DNA of 64,000 nt from positions 124,001 to 188,000 of the forward strand of contig JAEUQK010000020.1 of the NCBI GenBank assembly GCA_016789265.1, written 5' to 3'. Shown here piece by piece: positions 48,585-58,700 of this stretch; the stretch's first letter is position 1; every line of letters begins with the position of its first letter. Position numbers and translations under genes: made by a program. Below the pieces are notes generated by a model. The model was not told where the DNA came from. It ran no database searches and saw only the letters and a list, made by a program, of their open reading frames with translations. This DNA is from Blastocatellia bacterium. GTDB taxonomy: Bacteria; Acidobacteriota; Blastocatellia; Pyrinomonadales; Pyrinomonadaceae.

Positions 48585-49544
48585 TCAATTTTCGGGCACA
48601 TAGCTTTGTCGATTCTGCCTCACGGTGAACCCCTTTTTCGATTCGATCTTCACTGATCTCTTGACTTCCGAGTCCTGTCTATCACTATTCGGATAGATCG
48701 CAATGGCATAAGAGGCCGTCAGTTCTTCAGCAAGTGAATTAAAGATCGCCTGAAAGTTGGATTGACTTGCAACGACACTGAGACCTCCTGTTCGCTCTGA
48801 GATGCCGCTCGCCTCCAGAGGAGTGATGATGCGCTTATTGTCCCGCTGGATGCGGGAATAGGAGGGAAGCAATACCGAGTAGATCGAAGTCTCCGCTGCA
48901 TTCGCACGTTCTATAACGGTTTGAGCCGAGACAACGTCACCAACCGGGAATCCATCAGTAATAACGATCACAGCACGCCGGGGAAACTGTCTATTGATCG
49001 ATCTTGGAGACTTTCGGACGATCTCCCTGATCGCCTGATCGACCGCGTCGTATGCGTGCGTCGAAAGGCCGTCCTGGTCACGTCTCAACTTCCCGAATGC
49101 CTGTTCAAGCCTCTCTTTACGGTTTGTAAACCCTTGAATGTTCTTAACTTCCATCGCGAAAGACATTACAGAGAATGTCGATTCGTAGTCAGCCAGCCTG
49201 TTAACAAAATCTTTCATCGCCTCGCGAAGACGCTGAAGCTCCATTTCTGTCATGCTTCCCGAAACATCCAACGCAAACACTATAGAAAGGGGCCGTCCGG
49301 ATTCGTTCGTCTTTATCGGTTGAAAAAAGTCTATCGGCCGTTCCTTGCCGTCTTCTAATACCCGGAAATCATCGGCTGTTAATCCTCGGATCGGTTCTCC
49401 CTTAGCGTTTGTCACCGTAACCTCGAATGCGGCAAGTTTGGTCTCTATACGGATCTCACGCCCATCGTTTTGCCCGTGAACGGCGGTGAGAAGACCAAGA
49501 AGCATCACGGCTAAAGTCTTTATTTGTGACCGGTAGAACTTCAT
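48585..49544 (-). CDS. secreted VWA-domain protein of acidobacterial VWFA-related type
   Basis: The 319-residue product has a signal peptide (about 1-24) followed by an Ig-like lead AAFEVTVTNAKGEPIRGLTA and a von Willebrand factor A domain with an intact MIDAS: FALDVSGSMTEMELQ, then a Thr in the middle and VIVITDGFPVGDV. These proteins are numerous in Acidobacteriota and are thought to bind proteins or metal at the cell surface. The C-terminal part SYAIAIYPNSDRQDSEVKRS is conserved in the group. Divergent from the c-di-GMP gene. Confidence 0.88.
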   Translation of the reverse strand: MKFYRSQIKTLAVMLLGLLTAVHGQNDGREIRIETKLAAFEVTVTNAKGEPIRGLTADDFRVLEDGKERPIDFFQPIKTNESGRPLSIVFALDVSGSMTEMELQRLREAMKDFVNRLADYESTFSVMSFAMEVKNIQGFTNRKERLEQAFGKLRRDQDGLSTHAYDAVDQAIREIVRKSPRSINRQFPRRAVIVITDGFPVGDVVSAQTVIERANAAETSIYSVLLPSYSRIQRDNKRIITPLEASGISERTGGLSVVASQSNFQAIFNSLAEELTASYAIAIYPNSDRQDSEVKRSVKIESKKGFTVRQNRQSYVPEN

Positions 49545-49593
49545 GAATTCAAAGAGTGATCAGAGATCATTGGAAGACCCGACGTCTGTTCTG

Positions 49594-49636
49594 TCATTTT
49601 GACCGATTCTGCTCATTTTGAACAGGCATTTTGAAC
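49594..49636 (+). promoter_or_regulatory. TCATTTTGA repeat cluster, possible enhancer site
   Basis: TCATTTTGACC (49594-49604), TCATTTTGAAC (49613-49623) and GCATTTTGAAC (49626-49636) form three copies of one element, 19 and 13 bp apart. They lie about 75-115 bp upstream of a sigma-54-type promoter, the usual position of enhancer-binding protein sites. Confidence 0.5.
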
Positions 49637-49709
49637 GGGTACTAACCATCGCTTCAAGGCCATCCGAAATTACCGAAGTGAATCACGAGTTTTGAGTCAA
49701 ATTGCACTC

Positions 49710-49725
49710 TGGCACACCTCTTGTA
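49710..49725 (+). promoter_or_regulatory. sigma-54 promoter of the c-di-GMP protein gene
   Basis: TGGCAC, five bases, then TTGTA: the -24 element is perfect and the -12 element has one change from TTGCA, with the exact spacing. A start near 49737 gives a 32-nt leader before ATG 49769, which has a GAGG ribosome binding site. Confidence 0.6.
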
Positions 49726-49768
49726 TTGAACGTTGGCGTCGAACGGAATGTTCCGCGAGGCACCGCAC

Positions 49769-52357
49769 ATGAAAGATCTGGAAAGTAAACAATTAGATTG
49801 GCGCACTAACCTCCTTTGGTGGTTGCTCACCGGTGTCGCTATCGCGGTTTTTGCGTTTTCGGTCTTTGAGGTCTTGTCGTTCACACTTTCAAAGGCGGCA
49901 GTTCTTGTAGTTGCGGTTTTCGTTTCGTTTCTCGTCGCTCCGTATAGCTTCCGGATCCCTCGGACAGAATCCACCTTTTTCCCCAAAATTGTTCTTGCGT
50001 TCTGGGGTACTGCGCTTCTCGGTGTTTTTGGCGGTGTAATGCTTGCCGCGACGGCTTCCGCTGCTGAACACGGAAACATACGTCGTCATCCATGGTCGTG
50101 GCTGGCAGGCGTTTCCAAGGACGTGGTTGCGACGTTTGTCTCGGCTTCTGTGTTCTATCTTTCTCTTGACACATTTAGCGGACCCCAGCCGATGGTCGTT
50201 GCCGGGAGTTTCCTGATTCCGAATGAGGTCGTTTTTGCTTCCTGTATGATGGCTGTCGCCCATTACGCGGCGATCACAGCGATCGATCTGATCTCGTGGC
50301 AGGCACAGGGCCAGCAGGTCGACTGGAAAGTCTTTGACCGTGTTGCCATCCTCCCTTTGACCGGGCATCTTGTCAGTCTTGCGGCGGCCATCTGCCTTTT
50401 TCTAACATTCAACCATTTCGGCATTGAATTTGGCCTCGTGCTCGTTCCCATCGCGATCGGAGCTAATGTCGCATATAAGATCCATATCCGAAGTCTTGAC
50501 CTCAAGACAAAAGAGATAAAGGAGGCGAGCCGAATTCACCTAGCTACTGTAGAGGCACTTGCCACCGCTATCGATGCACGCGACCAGATCGGTGTCGGCC
50601 ATGTTCGCCGCACGCAGATATATGCGGTCGGAATGGGGCGCCTGCTTGATCTAACCCCTGGCGAGATCGACGCTCTCCGAACAGGGGCGTTGCTTCATGA
50701 CATCGGCAAACTGGCCGTGCCGGATCACATTCTCAACAAACCCGGAAAGCTCACCCACGGTGAAATGGAGAAAACGAAGATTCACTCATCGGTAGGTGCG
50801 TCGATCCTCGAAAAAGTCGGCTTTTCGACACCGGTAGTTCCGACGGTCAAATATCATCACGAATTCTGGGACGGCAGCGGTTACCCGGAAGGCCTGCGCG
50901 GTTCACAGATCCCCTTAACGGCCCGGATCCTGTCGATCGCAGACGCGTTTGACACGCTTCGCGGAGCCCGTCCATACCGGCCGGCGATATCGCGGGACGA
51001 TGCATGCAGTTTCTTGCGTGCAGGAGCGGGAGCCCAATTCGATCCAAAGATCGTCGATCTTTTTCTCAGAAACCTCAAGGTCTTCGAAGACGAGATCGAG
51101 GGAGAAGGGCTGATGTACGAATTCGAGCCCGCCGACCAGAGCCATGAAAGTGCGAGCCCGAGCTTCGTTGAACAGATCAAACGCGCAAATCGCGAAGTCT
51201 TTACACTGTATTCGCTCGCAAAAGACTTCAGTTCGGCTTTCAGCATCGAGGAGACCCTTTCACTTTTCACGGATAAGATCAAGGAGTTTCTGCCGTATGA
51301 CAGTTGCGCGGTCTATCTTTTGGACGAGACAGGGGAGTTTGCGGATGCTGCCCATGTTGCGGGGGAGAACAGTTCGTTCCTCACAGGAAAGCGAGTGCGG
51401 GTGGGCGAAGGTGCGACTGGTTATGTCCTGAAGAAGCGAAAGTCGGTGGAAAACGTCGATCCGGCATTGGACTTTACGGTCTCGCACACCGAGAGCTCGC
51501 AGGGATACAAGACCATGATCTCGCGTCCGCTGATCGCGGACGAAAGGCTGATCGGGGCGATCACACTCTATTCCGGTGAGATAAGCAGTTATCAGGACGA
51601 GCATTTCCGCTTGCTCGAGACGGTGGCCAAGATAGCGGCCGATGCCATTGCCAAATCGCAGCAGCATGAGGAGGCAGCCACACATGCATTGACCGATCCG
51701 ATCACCGGACTTCCTAACGCTCGATGCCTGCAAAGCGAATTTGATAAGGAAGTGAAACGCTCGATGCGAAATGGATCGACGTTTCAGGTCCTGATGCTCG
51801 ACCTGGATGGATTCAAGGCTGTTAATGATTCGTTTGGGCACAAGGTAGGCGACAAACTTCTGACTGCGATAGGCGGCGTCATCAGATCACAGCTCCGCGA
51901 ATACGATTTTCTTGCAAGGTATGCCGGGGATGAATTTGTTGCGTTGATACCGGACATGGACAACACGGGCATCCGCGAGATGTGCAGAAGAATTGAAAAG
52001 GCCGTAACGGAATTTGCTCTGCCTGTTGATGCCATCTCGGCCGCCCGCGTCGGCGTGAGCATTGGGTCGGCATGCTATCCGGAACACGGCGAATCGTTTG
52101 ATCAGCTGGTCATCTCGGCAGATAAAGCGATGTACCAAGCCAAAGCAATGCACAAGCTGCGTGATCGAGCTATAAACGCGGTCAATCGGCCCGCGGATCT
52201 TTTGGAAGAATACGTTCCTGCAAATGAACCGAAAGTCATTGCGGAGGCCGATCTGGAGAAAGAAAATGAAGATCTAGAGATCTCCATGAGGTCAGACGAA
52301 ATGCTGGTGGTCGAACTTGATGAACGTCATATAGTTAGTACCGAGCACGTGAATTAA
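49769..52357 (+). CDS. membrane HD-GYP/GAF/GGDEF cyclic-di-GMP protein
   Basis: From ATG 49769 (862 residues; a TTG at 49733 is less likely because GAGG lies 8 nt before 49769) the protein has about seven helices, then an HD-GYP phosphodiesterase domain (GALLHDIGKLAVPDHILN; YHHEFWDGSGYPEGLRG), a GAF domain (about 475-630) and a C-terminal GGDEF domain with the variant FLARYAGDEFVALIPD. It thus carries both degradation and synthesis modules. The AGDEF form is active in many known enzymes. Transcription probably depends on sigma-54. It is monocistronic. Confidence 0.9.
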   Translation: MKDLESKQLDWRTNLLWWLLTGVAIAVFAFSVFEVLSFTLSKAAVLVVAVFVSFLVAPYSFRIPRTESTFFPKIVLAFWGTALLGVFGGVMLAATASAAEHGNIRRHPWSWLAGVSKDVVATFVSASVFYLSLDTFSGPQPMVVAGSFLIPNEVVFASCMMAVAHYAAITAIDLISWQAQGQQVDWKVFDRVAILPLTGHLVSLAAAICLFLTFNHFGIEFGLVLVPIAIGANVAYKIHIRSLDLKTKEIKEASRIHLATVEALATAIDARDQIGVGHVRRTQIYAVGMGRLLDLTPGEIDALRTGALLHDIGKLAVPDHILNKPGKLTHGEMEKTKIHSSVGASILEKVGFSTPVVPTVKYHHEFWDGSGYPEGLRGSQIPLTARILSIADAFDTLRGARPYRPAISRDDACSFLRAGAGAQFDPKIVDLFLRNLKVFEDEIEGEGLMYEFEPADQSHESASPSFVEQIKRANREVFTLYSLAKDFSSAFSIEETLSLFTDKIKEFLPYDSCAVYLLDETGEFADAAHVAGENSSFLTGKRVRVGEGATGYVLKKRKSVENVDPALDFTVSHTESSQGYKTMISRPLIADERLIGAITLYSGEISSYQDEHFRLLETVAKIAADAIAKSQQHEEAATHALTDPITGLPNARCLQSEFDKEVKRSMRNGSTFQVLMLDLDGFKAVNDSFGHKVGDKLLTAIGGVIRSQLREYDFLARYAGDEFVALIPDMDNTGIREMCRRIEKAVTEFALPVDAISAARVGVSIGSACYPEHGESFDQLVISADKAMYQAKAMHKLRDRAINAVNRPADLLEEYVPANEPKVIAEADLEKENEDLEISMRSDEMLVVELDERHIVSTEHVN

Positions 52358-52389
52358 ACTTGGGGCGGTCGTGGTGGGCCCGCTCCTTT

Positions 52390-52443
52390 GTTTCGGGACA
52401 TGGTTAGAAAACGGATGTGCGGCCGTTGACCATGTCCCGAAAC
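52390..52443. repeat. long inverted repeat between convergent genes
   Basis: Arms of 15 bp (52390-52404 and 52429-52443) are perfect; the core is TTTCGGGACATGGT. The 24-nt loop contains a smaller ACGG/CCGT hairpin. No T run follows, so a normal terminator is less likely than a REP-like element or a barrier to read-through between the c-di-GMP gene and the tamA-like gene. Confidence 0.6.
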
Positions 52444-52453
52444 GTCATTTACA

Positions 52454-55400
52454 TCAGAAGGCTTGCGAAAACCGAAAATGTATCTGACTTTGACGCAGTC
52501 GGTAGAAAGCATCGGGCGGGATTCGTTGAGGAATAATGAAGGACGGCGGGTTTATCAAATATCCATAGTCAACACCGAGTTCACCGCCCACCGGAGTCTT
52601 GATCCTTAGCCCTAGCCCGACCGTGTGAGACCAAAGCACTCGAAGGTTCTGGCTAATAACATCCCCAGGTGAAACGTCTGGTGGGTTAACAATATCGCCG
52701 ACTCGGCGGAACACGTTGCCGCCGTCGTAGAACGGCACGGCACGTACAGTTTTCGAAATCGGAATTCGCGCTTCCAAATTTACGACCGCCAATGCGTTTC
52801 CACCGAACGGCACAGTGAACGGATCAAGGAAGACCTGCTGGCCGCTTGTATTGAAAAAGTTCCCCTGTGGAAGAATGACGACGCGAGGGCCGGCCGACTC
52901 GAAATCAAATCCACGCAATGTATTCGACCCGCCGGCAAAGAATCGCTCACTAATGGGTAGTATTCCGTCGAGGGCGTTGTAGGGAGGCGCAAAGCGGTCG
53001 CCATTCTTGAATGCGTTGGCCAGCCCAAGGACCGCGCGGCCGGCTAGGGTCGTATTGTTCAACGCTTTAACCGTATGGTAGATGTTGTACGAGGCTTGGA
53101 ACTTGTTAAAACCCGTATTTGCCCCAAGTACCGGGAGTGAGGTATTGAATTCGGCGGTTAGGTAGCTGCCTCGGGTCGGGTCGCCCGGACTATACTTGCA
53201 TGGTTCTTCGGCCTCTCCTTTCGCGATGACATCCAGGATGGTGTACTTGATCGCGCAATTCTCGCGTGTGTCACGAACAAATGTTGCGCCAAATCCCGAA
53301 ATACGAATGCGCGAATCCGGGAGCAAAAGTTCCTTTATCAGGAGGCTATCGATGTTGAATAGCCTTACGTCTTCGAAACGGTATCTGAAAAAAACGATGC
53401 TACGGTCCTTCAGACTGAGCGTTCGGTTCGTTTCGGCTGTTAGCGTAAGACGGTTGAGTGTCGGACTGCCAGTGTTGTTTCCGAACTCATCGACAGGATT
53501 TCCATTCGCATCAAGCCTCTGTACGATTCCGAAGGTGCCTTGATCAAACGCTGACCTGAAGAAACGCGTCACGGTCGTGTCGCGTTGATATCCGGCGGTG
53601 ATAGTGAGCGGAGCAAACCGCTTTTCACCATCCCGAATGAATCGAGGATTGAGAAAGTCGATCTGAAATAACTGTTGCCGCTGGCTTACGCGTGCTCGTA
53701 CACCGCCTTGCCACAGGTTTCCTAACAAGTTGAAATGCCTGATGTCGACAAATCCGCTGGCCCCAAGATCCGTCGAAAGGCCGCCGCCATATGACAGTAT
53801 TCGCGGAGCTTGTTCCTCGACATTCACGACTATATCTACAAGACGTTTTCCGTCGTTCGTGTTACCAGCGGGACGGGTTCTGATATCAACGCGTGCAAAT
53901 GCATCGCTCGAATACAAGTTCTGCTCGCTTAAGTAAACGTCGCTTGATCTTAGCAGTTGGTTCGGCCGGACCGTGATCGCTTTTAGAATCGCCTGGTCTT
54001 TTGTTTTAACGTTTCCCGTGATCAAGATCCGATCGACCACTACCGGCCGGCCTTCATTCTCAACCGTGAAGATGACACGAAAGTTCTTCTTATCCGTTCT
54101 CGTGTCCGCCCCAAGTTCGTCAAAGGTACTTGAGATTGACGCGTCATAGTAGCCCGCCTTTGAATAATACTCTGCTAATTTTCGCTGAGTGTTTCGAATG
54201 CGTGCCCGGGAGAAGTTCTTTCCCGTAAGATCCGGAATATGCTTCTTTAGTTCTTCGTCGGCAAAAGCAGTATTTCCACGGATATCCACATCGGTTATGA
54301 CCGACGGCGTGCCCTGTTCGACTACGAAAGTGATGATAAGGTTTTCACCGTCGATGGACACCCCTTGATTGACACGCACTTCGGCCTCGCGATATCCCAA
54401 CTCACGAAGCAATGATCGGATGGTGGCCGCATCTTCTTCCAGCAAGGATCCGCTTGTGTATCCGCGGCCATAACCAAAGAGAGGAACTACGCCCAAAATG
54501 TTGGCTTCCTGCGATTCGAGTACTGAACGGATCTCGTCGATCGTGAACAAGTCGGTTCCCTTAAGCCTTAACTCCTTAAGTTTCAATTGCCGGTCGAGAT
54601 TTGCAAGGTATTTGACCTCCACCTTCCGGTTCGAAAGTTCCGAACTGCTGAGGGCGGAACACAGGAACTCGGTGTTGTTTTGAAAAGAGGTGCCATCACT
54701 TTCGGCAAGAGGCGGATCGACCGAACAGACGGACCTTACATTCGCAAAGAAATAACCCTGTTCCTGGAAATGGGTCTCCAGCCGGCGTTCCCCTTCAATA
54801 ATGGCCGAATAGTCGACCGTACCTTCGCGAATGATCGGCAGCAGTTTCGCTCGAGTTCCGGAACCCACCTTTTCGTCTGGGCTATCGACCGAAACTGAAA
54901 CCGCCGGCCCGCTGGTACCTTTGACACGAATAGATATCGCATTGCGGTCGCTGTCAAATATGATACGGGGCTCGTCGATCTGTGGCGCCAGAAAATCTTC
55001 TTTCCGCAATACCGATCGGATCCGCTCAAGGTCCGCTGCCAATTCCGCACGAGTGAATCGCCGGCCGGGCTTTAGTTTTATTGCGGACTCAAGTTTCGGT
55101 TTATCGAATCCGGCGATGTCGATCTCAAATTCGTCGACCGTTGCCTGTTCATTCGGCGAAACGGTGAAAACTGCGTTGACTTCGTTCTCGTTTTCCTGTG
55201 GCTGAACTGAATACTCAACTTCGGCTCGGAAATATCCCTTTTCGCGCAAATGCTCGAGGATAAGGTCGGCGTTTCGCTCAAGCTCCGGTCGTGATGCAGA
55301 CCGCCCGGGTTCCAGTAGATCGATGTGTACTATTAGATCGGACTCACTGATCTTATCGTTCTGCTGACCGACCACTTTCAACGTAACCCGCTTTGCTCTC

Positions 55401-55762
55401 ACCGTGCGTTTAATGACAAACCGCAGACCAACACGATCGACGCCGATCGGTGTCGCCTCGACGACCGCAGAAGTCACCTCTTTAGTTCCATATAATCGGT
55501 CTAATGCCTCTCGGATCTTCACCGTAGAATACCGGTTGCCGATCGCTTCGCGGGCGATCAGCCGAAAACGTTCGCTAGCCTCAAGGTCTTTGTCGACGCC
55601 CTCAAATGTGACGGAAACATCTGAGACATCGCGGCCTTCGAACTGGATCTGGGCAAATGCCGGCCAACAGTATGCGATCAGCAGAACCAAAACGCCGAAT
55701 GTAACGCGACACGATAATGATGTCAGTCCCAGTCGATCAAATTTTGACGTTTTAGACCTCAA
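52454..55762 (-). CDS. TamA/BamA-like Omp85 outer-membrane protein
   Basis: The 1102-residue protein has a signal peptide, several POTRA domains (repeated patterns such as ITDVDIRGNTAFADEELKKH and VVDRILITGNVKTKDQAILK) and a C-terminal Omp85 barrel from about residue 700 to the end (HFRFSQAF, with a C-terminal Phe). RGFDFESAGPRVVILPQGNF, then FGGNALAVVNLEARIPI fits the conserved RGF/GG-x-x region. POTRA count (five or more) exceeds that of TamA. The start is a TTG with no ATG alternative. It lies 27 nt downstream of the TamB-like gene, supporting a transport pair. Confidence 0.88.
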   Translation of the reverse strand: MRSKTSKFDRLGLTSLSCRVTFGVLVLLIAYCWPAFAQIQFEGRDVSDVSVTFEGVDKDLEASERFRLIAREAIGNRYSTVKIREALDRLYGTKEVTSAVVEATPIGVDRVGLRFVIKRTVRAKRVTLKVVGQQNDKISESDLIVHIDLLEPGRSASRPELERNADLILEHLREKGYFRAEVEYSVQPQENENEVNAVFTVSPNEQATVDEFEIDIAGFDKPKLESAIKLKPGRRFTRAELAADLERIRSVLRKEDFLAPQIDEPRIIFDSDRNAISIRVKGTSGPAVSVSVDSPDEKVGSGTRAKLLPIIREGTVDYSAIIEGERRLETHFQEQGYFFANVRSVCSVDPPLAESDGTSFQNNTEFLCSALSSSELSNRKVEVKYLANLDRQLKLKELRLKGTDLFTIDEIRSVLESQEANILGVVPLFGYGRGYTSGSLLEEDAATIRSLLRELGYREAEVRVNQGVSIDGENLIITFVVEQGTPSVITDVDIRGNTAFADEELKKHIPDLTGKNFSRARIRNTQRKLAEYYSKAGYYDASISSTFDELGADTRTDKKNFRVIFTVENEGRPVVVDRILITGNVKTKDQAILKAITVRPNQLLRSSDVYLSEQNLYSSDAFARVDIRTRPAGNTNDGKRLVDIVVNVEEQAPRILSYGGGLSTDLGASGFVDIRHFNLLGNLWQGGVRARVSQRQQLFQIDFLNPRFIRDGEKRFAPLTITAGYQRDTTVTRFFRSAFDQGTFGIVQRLDANGNPVDEFGNNTGSPTLNRLTLTAETNRTLSLKDRSIVFFRYRFEDVRLFNIDSLLIKELLLPDSRIRISGFGATFVRDTRENCAIKYTILDVIAKGEAEEPCKYSPGDPTRGSYLTAEFNTSLPVLGANTGFNKFQASYNIYHTVKALNNTTLAGRAVLGLANAFKNGDRFAPPYNALDGILPISERFFAGGSNTLRGFDFESAGPRVVILPQGNFFNTSGQQVFLDPFTVPFGGNALAVVNLEARIPISKTVRAVPFYDGGNVFRRVGDIVNPPDVSPGDVISQNLRVLWSHTVGLGLRIKTPVGGELGVDYGYLINPPSFIIPQRIPPDAFYRLRQSQIHFRFSQAF

Positions 55763-55789
55763 TATATGGCCGCCCCGTTCATTGCTTAG

Positions 55790-58700
55790 CTAAAACCGCT
55801 TTCTGAAACGTACTTCGATGCTGAAATTGTCACGATTATTCGTCACGTTGCTGAGGCTTCGCTGTTCATATTGAGCGACGACCGATAGTTTGTTGGAAAG
55901 GCGATATTCCAATGCGACTACCTGGTTTTGATCTTGAGAGAGATTAGTGGCGTACGTCACCCTAAGGTTGTTGTTTATTTGCCTCCCGACAGTAAGCCGC
56001 GCAGACGGATTTAGCCTCTGTCCCGAAATGATCGGGTCGATCTCGAAAACATTTAGACCGAAAAGCTTATCTGTGGCTTTTCTTACCGGCGCATTTATGA
56101 TCGAATCGGTCAACACTTCCGCAGCGGTGTTAATTCCCGTTTGCGCAAACGTCGGTAGGCCACCCTCAGTGTTCGAAAGCGTGCCGGTAGTTATCAGCGA
56201 TAGTACGTCCTGTGAAGGCAACGCCGGGCTCGAACGCACCGAAGCATTTAGCTCGTCGGTATCTGTGAGCGGCCCTGACAAATTCACGAAAACCTGATAA
56301 CCCTGAATTTCAGTTTCAGCTTGAAGAAAGATGACGGGCTCAATAGCCGTATCCGGGGGGAATTCGAGCACTCCACGCTGCACGATATAGCGATCCTTTC
56401 TAAAGAACACGGTTCCGCTGTTGGCTGTAATACGCCCTGTAAGTTGAGGGCTGTCGGTTGTTCCAGTTAGCCTGAGCGAGACAGAAGCGGTCAGATCGGC
56501 AATGTTGTTCTTAACTACCAAGGCATCACGGCCTTCGATCGTAAGGTCAAAACGAGGAGCAGCCAACGACGACGGCCCGCTGGAGAGCGATCCCTCGCGC
56601 CTCGCCCCTACAATGTTCGAGAGTTCTATATCACGCGAATAAACACTTCGCCTTGCGAGAATATTGCCGGCTATTTGTATCGCTAGTTCACTGCTGATCC
56701 TTCGCCCAGAAAATTCGATCCTTGCGTCACCTGTTGTTATGAAATCCTGAGGCAGAGGTACGGTGACGTTTGTTCCGTCAACAGCGACGCGAAATGAATC
56801 GATCGAAAGGCCCTCGCCAAACAGAACGCCGCCGGTCGCGTTGAATCTTCCTCCGCCAAGATAGCCCGAGGCAGTCTCGATCTGTGCCTGATTTGATGTA
56901 AACAGGATCCGTCCCTGCAGGCGATCGAACGAAAGTCGGCTAGAGCCAATGAACGCAGCGACAGCAGCATTCTGCATGACAGCCGTGCCCGATAGGCGAG
57001 CTGTCTTGTCTATTCCCGCAAGTCTAACAGACACATCTGCAAGGCCGCCAAAAAAAGTGTCGATCGACGTGACCTGCGGAAACGCATTAAGGAGCGCGAG
57101 ATTTATCCGTCCGTTGATCGAAAGACTGTTCACACCGTCTTCCGTAAGTGCCTTTATGCCCGCGATAGTCAAGTTGGAACCACCGCCCGCGAATTTTGCG
57201 CTGACAAACTCGACCTCACGCGGGGAGAACTTGATGAATATCGGTTCGGCGGCAGACAGCGGCGTGTCCTGAACAAGAAGGTCGAGCTGCGTGAACCGTG
57301 CATTTCCAGAGAGTGCGGCGGTGGATATTTCGCGTTCACCTTTATCGTTCAGCCGCAGGAGTTCTCCGCCGAATGCGACCGTACCTGTCCCAACGCCTGT
57401 CAGGGGAATTCCTCGAAGTCGAGGGACTAACGCAAAGAACGGAGCGAGCGGACTCTTGTCGAACGAGGTTTCGACCGTTATCGGCAGGTTCGCATCGCCG
57501 AAGTTGACCGATGCACCTATCAATTGCGGTCGGCCGTCCAGCATGGCCGTGAGACTTGCCTTAAGGAAGTTTCCCGATGTCGTCCCCTTGAACTCGATCG
57601 CGCCAAATGGGTTATCGTTCACGACCACATCGTGAGCGGTGCCGTCAAAACTCACATTGTAGGTCGTAGAATCGTTCCAAATGCCGACAGCTTTTCCGGT
57701 AAAATCCGTCACGCCAGCAAATGTAGGTATCGCATCGTTTTTCGGCAGAAACGTCAGAACGAGCGGCAGCGGGACATTCCTGCCCTGCAAGTCGAGATCG
57801 AATGACGTTGTCTGACGGTTGTATGTTCCTTTTGCAGCAAGGACTCCGTCGCTAATTCGGACCTCGCCGCTTTGAATATCGATCAGTGTTCCACTGAACA
57901 CTGCCTTAGCCTTGAGGCTATCAAAAGCCTGACCTCCTATAGTGCCGCTTGTTGACGCAATTTGGATCTCACCTCGAGAGGCGTCAGGCAAGCCCGACAG
58001 GTCAACCGTTCCCGAAGTCTTCCCTTTGAAATCCCGTATTTGCTCGGGCAGGTCCACGGGAAATGCAGCAAGCAAGTTTCCGGCATCGACGCCCTTTAGC
58101 TCGGCCTTAACGCTGGCGTTATTCTCGCTGGTTCGCGGTACCTGTACTGTAAACGTAACTGTCCCGCCTGCCGGCTCGCGAAAAAGTCCATTCTTGAATG
58201 CTAAGTCGGCCGGCGAGATTTCAATGTCTGACGAGACCGAACCGATCTCGCGGCCACGCAAAGAAACCGACTCGATCGACGCCTTGCCATTGATAGTGGG
58301 ATCGATGAAGCTTCCGGTTATTTTTCCATTGAACGACAGATCGCCGGAAAAGGCCGCTCGAAATGAATCCAGCTGCTGTTCGAGATCGGATGAAATACCG
58401 AGAACCCTGACCAGCCGATCGATCTCGCCGGCGTCAGACGAGTCAAGCGCGATGTCCAGGTTCGAATCTTCGTTTTTAATATCGAAACGTCCGAAGGCGG
58501 TAAGGCTGCTCTTTCCTGTACTCAGCTTTGCAAGGTCGACATTGAACAGACCACTTGTCGCCGAAAGCTCGATATTCCCATTTACGGGAACCGTACCTTT
58601 TTCAGCATTGCCCGCATTTGCCTTGATGTCTGCTTTTATCGTTCCGGATGTAGAACGGATGTCGGTTCCATTCAGGGTAATATCAGCTCGACCTGTTGTC

